Of a stretch of DNA of 64,000 nt, positions 42,534 to 52,600 are shown one piece after another; position 1 is the stretch's first letter, and every line of letters begins with the position of its first letter. The translations under genes were made by a program, and so were the position numbers. Source of the stretch: Symbiodinium natans (taxonomy: Eukaryota; Sar; Dinophyceae; Suessiales; Symbiodiniaceae); assembly GCA_905221605.1 (NCBI GenBank), contig CAJNDS010000169.1, forward strand, positions 553,001 to 617,000. Direction: 5' to 3'. The notes below the pieces were generated by a model. That model was not told the origin of the DNA and made no database searches. It saw nothing but the letters and a program-made list of their open reading frames with translations.

Positions 42534-43428
42534 AAACCGAAAGAAAGGGATAACTCACCACAGCGTTCTCGGCAAGAACTGGCCGAAGAAGGTCCCACTT
42601 CGTAGACGAGCCGAAAACGATTCCAATCCCAAGTCGCAAGCCTACCATTGCATGAGGGAACTAGATACCTTAATATCCCCGTATTTCCCTTTAGGGGATT
42701 CTACCCGCTGCGGCGACCTCATTCCCACATAATAAAAAGTCCAGGAGCCGGATCTTTTCAAGTCGGCATTCAACAAGTCCCCGTGTGCTATTGACAGCCC
42801 GACGAGCAGCGGGAAGCTCGATTGTGGATTTTGGGCACAGGTCCGGCACCGTCTCGAGGGTTTAGGGTTCCGGGTTTAGGGTGCAGGGTTTGGTGGTTTC
42901 CAAGGGCTGATTCGGGGGTTTCTTGTAATCAAGATGCTAGCTTTCAGGGGTGGTTCACGCGCAGCTAACGAGGGACCCACTCTCCGCCAAGACTCCAAAC
43001 AAGTGCGTACACATAGGTGAAGATTGGAAATCGTCCTGATATATTTCTGGCATTAATTTGCAAACATCATTGATCTCATCTGAAATCGTCCCTATGATCT
43101 TCCGTTGGCAGCCCAGGAGCTTGCAGCAAATGGCCTCGAGGGTCACCTTCGACAACGCAGGCCCCGGTTAGCTGGTGTTGGTCTCGGATGGTTTAGGGTG
43201 CCGAAGACGATCCGACGATGTCCCCACCCAGAGCTTATCATAATTGTGGACATGGGCAGCCATGTGGCCGTGATTGCTCGGCGTTCGCCAAGTGGGGTGC
43301 CCAAAGCACTGGCCCTGTGAGGGTCTCCGAAAGAGAAGAAAGAGAAAGACGAGCGAGCGAGAGAGAGAGAGAGAGAGAGAGCCACACAGATCCGCGACGC
43401 GAAGGGCGCACTCCAGCGCGCGGGGGAC
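42534..43428. other. Non-coding stretch; weak coding hints on both strands
   Basis: GGGTTTAGGG words lie near 42857-42895. The minus-strand frame at 42955-43155 (TISDEINDVCKLMPEIY) and the plus-strand frame near 43205-43318 (ELIIIVDMGSHVAVIARR) both look somewhat protein-like, but neither has clear splice borders. A (GA)n run lies at 43360-43381. Confidence 0.35.
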
Positions 43429-43484
43429 ATGGCGAACTTGCCTGTTCTTCATGCCCGGCAGAAGAGGGAGAAAGGAGAAGAAGA

Positions 43485-43518
43485 AGACGAAGAAGAAGAA
43501 GAAGAAGAAGAAGAAGAA

Positions 43519-43565
<47 letters not shown>

Positions 43566-43765
43566 AGAAGAAGAAGAAGAAGAAGAAGAAGAAGAAGAAG
43601 AAGAAGAAGAAGAAGAAGAAGAAGAAGAAGAAGAAGAAGAAGAAGAAGAAGAAGAAGAAGAAGAAGAAGAAGAAGAAGAAGAAGAAGAAGAAGAAGAAGA
43701 AGAAGAAGAAGAACAAGAAGAAGAAGAAGAAGAAGAAGAAGAAGAAGAAGAAGAAGAAGAAGACG
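43485..43765. repeat. (GAA)n simple repeat, about 280 bp
   Basis: A nearly pure AAG/GAA array with rare interruptions (GAGGAA near 43540, GAACAAG near 43712). It is open in all three forward frames (E, K or R runs). The 43429-44187 frame that includes it also continues for about 130 codons of mixed residues, but I see no family signature and favour a non-coding origin. Confidence 0.9.
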
Positions 43766-46518
43766 AAGAAGAAACAAAAGAGAAGAGAGAGCGACAGGAG
43801 GAAGGCACAGACGAAGAAACGACATCCAGCGACCCACAACACAGACGCACCAAGAAAGGAACAACCACCGCGTCGCCCAAGCAATCCACGTACAAGTACC
43901 ACACAGCGGCGCCGGAGGCGAGGGGCCTCGAGATCCTCGACGAACTTGTGAAGCAGATACAACAAGGACTACATGGCATGTGGGCCCACAACTCCAACAA
44001 GTACTCCACTATGCCAAGTTGGGGAGGCAAGCTGAGAGGAGCGGGAAGCCGCGGAAGCGGTGCCATCGGAAGGGGAAGGAGGGATCGTCACGCCGGAGAC
44101 ACAACCAAGGGAGCGATGCACACCCCCATGGTGATGGGAGTCACCAAGGGGAGGAAGAGCGAGTTGGTGGCCAACAGTGTCATGTAAGGGGCAGCACCTG
44201 ATGGTCAGCCTAGTCTGTGAGGCGTTAGGAACCGGTCCACCATCACATAGTCGTCATATTATCTTGTTGTAACCTAATGAAGACTTAAGGGAGGGCCAGC
44301 CAGCAGGAGCGTGAGGAGGCACCCTTCGCCCGCTAAAACCCACCCCAAAAGGCACTACTGGCAGTGGACATCGTTACCGCAAAAGTGCAGCCCGAGTGGA
44401 CACACTTACCCCTAGTGCCGAAGTGATGTAAAAGCAACACAGTGGGTGTGGGGGCACTAAGCAGCACACAGCTGAGCTGGAGCAGAAGACGGGAAGCGAG
44501 GTCGTTCTAGACCCAGTGACCGTGGTATGAAGGGGGAGGGACGTTTGCCCCAGCCTGTCAGCCGCGATTCCCTTACAAAGGGAGAAGCGACCAGCAGTCG
44601 AAGGCGCTGAGGGGAACGCATGGGACAAGATAAATGCATGTCTGCTCCCCCTCTCACCTGAACCGCAATCTGCGGGCCCGTCGTGGCCGGGGCTCCTCCA
44701 TGGGGGGGCCCTCTTCGCTGAGCAGAAGAAAAGAGAGGGAGGGAGAGCTTGCACAAGACGTAAATGCATGGAAAGGCGGTGATGACCTCTCGGAGCCCTT
44801 CTCCCCGAGCTCGAGTGCCGCGCGGATGCCCCGCCAAGCCAGCGAGATCACTCTTCACAAGGCCCATACAAGCTGCGAAATCCAAGTCAATGTGAGAAGG
44901 TGTGAGATCAGAGTTATGGCCATTCCATGCGAAGCTACTGTAGCCTCGATCACATCCGTCCGTCATTGATGCTCGGCAAGTGAGTCTTGAAGTTGCGGTT
45001 GCGGTTTTGGATGATTGGGAAGGCCTTGGCACTTCAGCACGCACGCAGACTCAACGGCAGGAGCACGAACCCTAACTCCCTAAACCTTCAGTCCTGATTA
45101 CCCCAACTCCCTAAACCCTAAACCCTAAACCCTAAACCTTAAACCCTAAACCCTGAACTCTAAACTGCAGCCCTCAGCCCGCCAGTCCTTGATTGTCTCG
45201 AAGGTCTGGAGTCCCGAGGATGGCGTGCTCAGAAGCTCCTCGTCTTGTTCTTTTGATTCTTAGGGTTCAGGGTTCAGGGTTCAGGGTTCAGGGTTTAGGG
45301 TTTAGGGTTTAGGGTTTAGGGTTTAGGGTTTAGAACAACTGCAACAATGCATTTAAATCGCAGGCCCATGGACACCAAAACCCGAAGCTCCAAAACCCGA
45401 AACCCTAGCGGTGTCAGAGGGTGTCCAGAGGGCCAAGGAAGGATCTCCAAGTTGGGCTCTAGTCGTTGGGCTGTGCGCTTTGAGCATGGAGTTTCGAGCC
45501 CCGATGTGGTCGCCCTTGCTGGGTTCCGGAGAACCCTAAGCCCTAAACCCTAAACCACTCTAAACCCCCCAAGCCTGGACCCGTTCACCTCGAAATGTCC
45601 TGAAGCTGAAGGTCCATGGACAATCAACAGGCTTGAGGCCAAAGAGCTCAAGTCCCAAGTGCCTTATGAAGCAGGGGCTTCAACTTGGGGGGTACCTCCA
45701 TCCTCATGGCAACAAGGAATAGCTGTCATAATTCCAGCAGCACTAGACACTACAGTCATGAAAAGGTAAGAATAAGATGTAAATACAACTAAGAATGTTA
45801 TAGCCCGAGCTCGCAGAGTCCAAAACACAGGTACCTCGGCTAAGCGGATGAAGAGCAGCAACGATCGCAAGCCCAACAGCAGAGGCAGGAGCAATATCAG
45901 GCGACCGGGTGGTCCGTTGAACGTGGGGTTCGGGAGTGTGGGCACAGCATGGGATGCAATACAGTGCTGCACAGTTGAAGTTTGAGGGTTCGATGGATTG
46001 GTCCCTAACTTGTGTTCAAGCACTGAAAGTTTAGGACTGCTCATGGTCTTTTCAGTGCCATTACTTCTGTTCGTCGTTGAAGGCGAAGTAGCGAAAGCGC
46101 TTCCGTTCCCAAGACTAGTCTACCGCCAGGTCTGGGCAGGAGATTCAGAACGAGTGTTGCTTGCACCACGTGGTGCAAAGGCAGGGCTGTGTCTTACCAA
46201 AGGGGTTTAGGGTTTGGGTTCCGGGTTTGGGGTTTAGGGTTTGTGGTGACCTCTGGAGCTCTCAGGCTCTAGGGATCAGGGTTTCGGGTGGAGGGAGTTT
46301 GGGCATGGGTTTCGGAGGCTTTGAGAGCATCAGGGGAGGATAGCTTCCGTGCACGAACCTGCCCAGTTGTTGAAACGTACAACCGTGGCCGCGAGGCACG
46401 TCGCACTTTACGCCCTGGGGATTGTCCATAGGGTGGGTTGATTTGGTCTCGTTCCAAACTTGGCGTTTCTTCCAGGAAGAACAAAAGCCTGAAAGTCCAA
46501 GCCCTTGACCTCAATCAG
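43766..46518. other. Mostly non-coding stretch upstream of the channel gene
   Basis: No complete gene is recognised. CCCTAAA units lie at 45113-45160 and TTTAGGG/TTCAGGG units at 45262-45332, forming an inverted pair about 100 bp apart. GGGTTTAGGG text lies at 46200-46245. A hydrophobic frame (LLMVFSVPLLLFVVEG) near 46040-46090 could be part of an upstream exon of the channel, but it is weak. Confidence 0.45.
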
Positions 46519-46600
46519 GCCGAATGGCTACTTCTGCCTTTTCTGGGACATCGTCTGTACCGTGGCGATCGCCCATGACACGGTGTCTGGGACCATCCGA
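46519..46600 (+). CDS. Channel exon: probable S1
   Basis: After CAATCAG the frame reads [20 protein letters not shown] and continues VSGTI, matching the FWDI...AHD pattern of S1 in EAG/HCN-type channels. The 3' end is uncertain. Confidence 0.55.
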
Positions 46601-49600
46601 TGTGGTGGGTTTCCTCGGCCATGGCGGCAGGGAAGATAGTCACAGCTGCGCGAGCATGCGCATGTTGTTAGATGTGCACAGAAGTCGTTAGGCATTTCCC
46701 ACAAGAAGCCCCCCCCCCTCCCCCTTGTATACCCCTAAATGCTTAAAGCCAAGCTATAGGAAGCCCCAAAAAAGCTACCCCCAAAACCTTAAACTGCCTC
46801 AAACGCTCAACTCTCCGTTGTTTTTGGAAACCCCTCAGTTAGACCAATCTACTGAGGTGATGATCCCTCTCCTGTCTGCCTTCCCGCTTATTCAGCAAGA
46901 AGGCCGTATTGGGTCCGGCCGTGAGGGTTTCGGAAGTCAGGGCCTTGAGGGTTTAGGAGTGTTGGGCCTTGAGGCTTGAGGGTTTTAGGGCGGATTTTGG
47001 GGGAGTCGGATTCAGGTGATTATAAGGGTTCCGGGAGTCCATTTGGTTTCTTGAGACCACATCCATGGCAAAGAGTTGCATGCCACATCACGACACCTGC
47101 AAGTCCACGCAGCTGCCCATGGCAACGGATGCCACAGCAGTCAGTCTAACACCCTGCCCTAAGGCAGCTAGGGTCACCATGTCCAGTGCATGGAGCACCC
47201 TCAAGGCCCTGAACCCTAACCCTGACCCCACGGCAAACACAAGTAGTTCAAGAAGCTTTGCACGAACAAAGAGAGGCAGAGAGGCAGAGAGGCTCACATC
47301 CACAACTCCGGCGTCTGACCCCTCGTTCTTGGGCTCCGGATGCGTTCATCACCTAACCCTCAAATTTAAGCCCTGGCTCCAGACTTATACAGGCTCGTGG
47401 AGGAGTTGCGGAACCTTCAACCCCAAATGAGGGTGTAGGGGTTTAGCGCAAACCCCTAAACTCGTCAACCCCAAACCCCAAGCCCTCAACGCCAAGCCCT
47501 AATCCCTAAACCCTCAACCCAGTACAGGCCTTCCCGAGATCCTCGAAGCAGTTTCGGGCTGTGTCTGGATGGTGGACATCGTCGTCTCGTTCCTGCGGGG
47601 CTTTATCGATATGCAAAGAGGCCTGGGGTGACGAAACTCGGTGGCCGACTAGTACATTCCTGAGAGCAGTCCAAACTCCCCAACAGGGTTTAGGGTTTAG
47701 GGTTTAGGGTTTAGGGTTTAGGGGCCTGAAGCCCACGTTGAAATGCAAAAGTCTCACTTCCCCTCCCCCCCCAGCCCCCTTTCCGACTGATCTCCTGACA
47801 GGCCTGGTGGAGATGCGTCTGCAGAAAATTGCCTACCGCTACGTCACCACCTGGTTCATTCCAGATCCATTGCTGATTCTAGCGGATTCTAGCAGATACC
47901 AACTACAAAATCTGGTACTAGGAGCATCAGTGATGAGCTATCAGCCCTTGTCACAGCAGCACAGCCGTGGTTTCAGACTGGTCACCCAGGACGCCGCAAT
48001 GGTCTTCCTAGATGGTCTATCGCTCTTCATGGTGGAGCTGCGGCAGATGGAGGCTCTGACGCTGCTCCGGCTCTTCCGGAACCTTCGGCTGGTCCGGCTT
48101 CTGAAGATGACGAACCGCTTCCGGCTGCTTAAGGATGTGATCACGAGCATGGGCTACGGCTCCGAGGGGACCTCGGTCTTCGTGGAGACGGTGGTGCCTG
48201 GCCCCGAAGAGTATAAAGAGGGCTGTGGTGTTCAGGGTTTTTTGGGGGTTTCAACAACTCAGCTTGGCACAGCCTGATACACTGGCGCTGCATCTGCAGC
48301 CCGCTCCTTCTGATGCTCAGGCTTCTCTCTGCTAGGTATGATGGTATTATAGTATTATAGTATTATAGTACTATAGTATTATAGTATTATAGTATTATAG
48401 TATTATAGTATTATAGTATTATAGTATTATAGTATTATAGTATTATAGTATTATAGTATTATAGTATTATAGTATTATAGTATTATAGTATTATAGTATT
48501 ATAGTATTATAGTATTATAGTATTATAGCATTATAGTATTACAGTATTACAGTATTCTAGTATTATAGTATTATAGTATTATAGTATTATACTGTGGATG
48601 GACAAAATCTTGCACCGCTTTTCAGACACGTCTTTTTTGTGTTCCCCGTGCCCCCTTTTTAACATTGGCTGTGAAAAGCTAGCAGCCGATTTGCTCCAAT
48701 GGTCGAAATCTTGCACCGCTCAAGTAGTCCTAGCCGCCAATGTTAAGCAGGGGGCGCGGGGCTTGATGCCTCAATCGTTTCAAGTACGCATGTACAGGTG
48801 GTGCAAGATTTCGTCCATCCACCGTAGTATTATAGTATTATAGTATTATAGTATTATCGTATTATAGTATTATAGTATTATAGTATTATATTATAGTATT
48901 ATAGTATTATAGTATTATAGTATTATAGTATTATAGTATTATAGTATTATAGTATTATAGTATTATAGTATTATAGTATTATAGTATTATAGTATTATAG
49001 TATTATAGTATTATAGTATTATAGTATTATAGTATTATAGTATCATAGTATTATCGTATTATAGTATTACAGACGTAGCGTAGTCAGTAACATGGTAGCA
49101 CGTAGTGGCCACACATCCTCTCGACTTAGAGCCCAGATCCTCCAAGCCCCCGGAGCCCATGCCTCTTAAGCCCCCTAAATATCCCATCGTTCAACCCCTG
49201 AACCCATAACCCCTAAACCCTAAACCCTAAACCCTAAACCCTAAACCCTAAACCCTAATTTTTCAAAGCACTCTAAAGAGGTGGGCGTCCTGAAGCATCT
49301 GGCCCTGATCGCCTTGCTCTGCCACTTCACGGGCTGTGCTTGGCATGCGATTCTTGGGCATGCCGAGCGGGGAGGGTCGGGATGTTTAGGGTTTATGGTC
49401 CGGTTCAGGGCTTAGGATTTGTAAGGATGTAATTTAGGGATGGGGGTCTCATCCACTCACAGCTCCGCCCGCTCGCCGCTCCGCGTTGCAGGAAGCAGAC
49501 CTTTCCTCGGCATTTGCCGAGGAAGTTTAAAGGATCTCTCTGTGTCCTCTACTGAAAATTCGAGGCCCAGACCCAGTCCCTTCCACCACAACTGCCCCCA

Positions 49601-52600
49601 ACATCTTCCCAAACCCCAGAGATCTCGAACTCTGCAACTGTGAGGATCGGGGGTCTCACCGGTACGACATGGGTGACGGTGCACACCACTTTGCGAGAGC
49701 AGGCGGGTTGAGGTCTAGGTGTCCTCAAGGTCCCAACACCCTGAGCAGCGCACATGGGCACATAGGTCATGTTGGGTCGTGTGATGGGTATGGTGGACAG
49801 GACATCGGCATCTTCAACCACAACTGGATGTACCTCTACATGACCTCTGTGCACTGGAGCCTCACGCAGTTTACGCCTGCTGCCATGGATGTTGTGGCTT
49901 GGACTGTCATGTCCCTTTTTCATCTCGCCATTCGTCAGTTTAGGCCCGGCACAGCACTCCCGTACATGCCTAGACACCAGCAGAAAGGCCCGCCAAAGTG
50001 CAGTAGTTCCCAGCCAGCCGGAGGTATTGGCATGACTCCCCGCATCAGTCACTTTAGCCTCACAGTCATCTAATCCAGCAAGGCTTCGCCTACTTGCCTC
50101 ATGGGTCTTCACAGGATCGCCTCGTGCAGGCTCAAGTCTCTCTCAAACAGCAGGCAAGCAGGGTTTAGGTCTTAGGGTCTTTGTAGGGCTTCAATAAAAA
50201 GAGTTTTTTCGGGTTTTTGTAGGGTTTGGTCCCAATAGCTCCCTAAACCACCTCCAGAAACCTTCCAAGGTGGCGGTCAACGCGCTGGAGAGGGTGTTCT
50301 CAGTGGTGGTGACCCTTGCGGGACTCATTGTCTTCAGCTTGTTCCTGGGCAGCCGCTGGGCACGCCTAAAGCCCTGCTCATGGGCATGCTGATGCACCAG
50401 AAGAGCAATCTAAGATATAGAGGTATGTATATATATATATATATATATGTGTATATACAATTTGTACATATATGTGCAACATAAGATGCATATGTATGTA
50501 TATATAGATATAGATATAGACATAGATATAGATATAGATATAGATGTAGATATAGATATAGATATAGATATAGATATAGATAGGGTTTTGGCATGTAGTT
50601 GGGAGTAGGGGTATAGTTCGGATTCTCGGGTAGGCCTGGCATCCTTATGAATCCTTGACGATGTAGTCTCGTCTGGTTGCTAACATGAAGGGGGCTTTCC
50701 CGGCTGCGTGACCTTTCAAATCGAGAACCCTCGAAAGCCCTAAGCCCCCGAACCCTAAACCCCCAAACCCCAAACCCCAAACCCCAAACCTAAACCCTAA
50801 AACCCTAAACCCTAATCCCATTCAAACTCGATCCTCGATCGGTTCGGGCTCGAGAGTGGCATCTCACCTGGTGGACTTTTTCGATTTCACCCTCTTTGGG
50901 TCCATGTTGTATGGGTAGTTCTCTAAATAGGGCCCTTTTGGGGGGTTCCTTTGAAAAGGTGCCGTACGTACTCAAAAAGGGGGCCCGAAAAGGGAACTTA
51001 ATCTAGAGAGCTACCCTGACTTGAGAGCAACCACGCACGCAATCTACTTCGCAGGCAGCAAAGAACGTCCAGTCCAGTGCGAACTACAGCATGAAGCCCT
51101 CAACCCTCAACCCTAAACCCTCAACCCTAAGCCCTAAACCCAGGCATCAACCAGAATCTCGCCCGGCTGCGGAACCTCAACGCCCAGGAGAGGCTCCAGA
51201 ACCGGCCCGGGGGCCTGGGTTTCGGGGTTTGGGGGTTTAGGGTTTACGGTTTTGGAGTTTTGGAGTGTTGGAGTGTTGGGGTTTAGGGTTTAGGGATTAG
51301 AATGTAGTGGTTTTGGGGTTCAGGGATTTAGGGGTTTAGGGGTGTACGGGTTCAGGGGTCTAGGTGATGTTTATGGGTCTAGGACACCCAGGTTTAGAGT
51401 TTAGGGGTTAGGGGTTTGGGGGTTTAGGGTGTGTTTATGGGTTTAGGTCTCCCCAGGAGCAATGCAGTGTCACGCAAAGGCACGCCGCAACACGAAGCCC
51501 GAAACCCTAAACCCTACAGGGTTTAGTATTTAGGGTTTAGGGTACTCGAAGCTGCCAAGGCTTGTACGCCGCTATGTAAGCGAGCGCCGGATTTCGGTGG
51601 AGCTGGCGGCAGAGATCCTGGCTTGGATCAAGCAGCGCAGGCCTGGGGAGATGGGCAAAGAGGCAAACTTGATAGTGGAGGTTTGGGGTCAGGGGTTTAG
51701 GGTTTAGGGTGTAGAGGTTCAGGGTTTAGGGACTGGGTTTAGGGTTGTCTGCATGGAATTTCAGGTTTGGGGTGGGGTGAGAGCCATGAAGCGTCAGCAA
51801 AGGTTTAGTCAAGGGGTGAAGTGGGACCCGGTGTTCCTGACTGCGTGTGCTGACTGACCGCTCATGAATGCAGCATCCGGATGAGGCGTGGTAAGGCCAA
51901 CAGCAAGATTGTCTTCAGCGATATCAAGGCACTGGAGCGGCCAGGCCGAACAAGCAAGAGATTGAAGACCCCAAACCCCAAACCCCCAACTACACCCCCT
52001 AAACCCTAAGCCCTAAGCCCCTGACAAGTAGGGGGTGAGTTCCGAAGATCGCCGCGCCTGAGATGACGCACCCGGTACTTTAAGTACTCTGGGCTTCGGG
52101 TTGGGCGTCAATCTGGACCCTCAGCCCCCCCCCCCCCCCCCCCCCCCCCGGGGCAATTTTCAAGGAACCTGCCGAGCAAGCTCTTGACTGATCTGCAGCA
52201 GGAGGTGGGGGTGTAGGGTTTAGGGTTTAGGGGTAGAGGGTGGATTCAGGGCTGCTCCAAGATCTAGGGACATAGCGGAGTTTGTAAGAGCATCAAGTCA
52301 ACGTTCTTGCCTCATCCTTTTTGCTTGCTTGGCGTTCGCAAAGGTGACAGAGCTTAGCTCCACTGCCTCTGTGCCAGTACTTGCGCACACACACACACAT
52401 AGCAACAGTTCCAGCTGAGACCGCTGAATGTCACTGCCAGGTTGGCATACCTGTTCTGGAGTCCCACGCCATGCTCAAGCACCTGGCACCCCGGATGTCA
52501 GGTTATTCAGGGCTACAGGGTTGTTTTTTTTGCCAATGTGGTGGCTTCCCAAATCAGGGTACCGTCCTTATTACAAGGGAATCCTACTACTTGGGGGGTC

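Larger units (their letters stand above)
48191..49280 (+). other. 1,090-nt channel intron carrying a microsatellite, a MITE and a telomere-like array
   Basis: The probable borders are ACG|GTGGTG and TAAAGAG|GTG. It holds the 8-bp TATTATAG array (about 48337-49070), the inserted MITE M copy (48592-48824) and six CCCTAAA units at 49213-49256, close to the acceptor. Confidence 0.75.

Noticed and set aside
43218-44201. Long frames of R, K or E runs across the GAA repeat
   Set aside because: All three forward frames are open because of the trinucleotide repeat; the flanking residues show no family signature.
47738-48277. Single 179-residue protein
   Set aside because: The frame spans an acceptor at 47801, an in-frame GA-AG intron and a donor at 48191; it is parts of two channel exons, not one gene.
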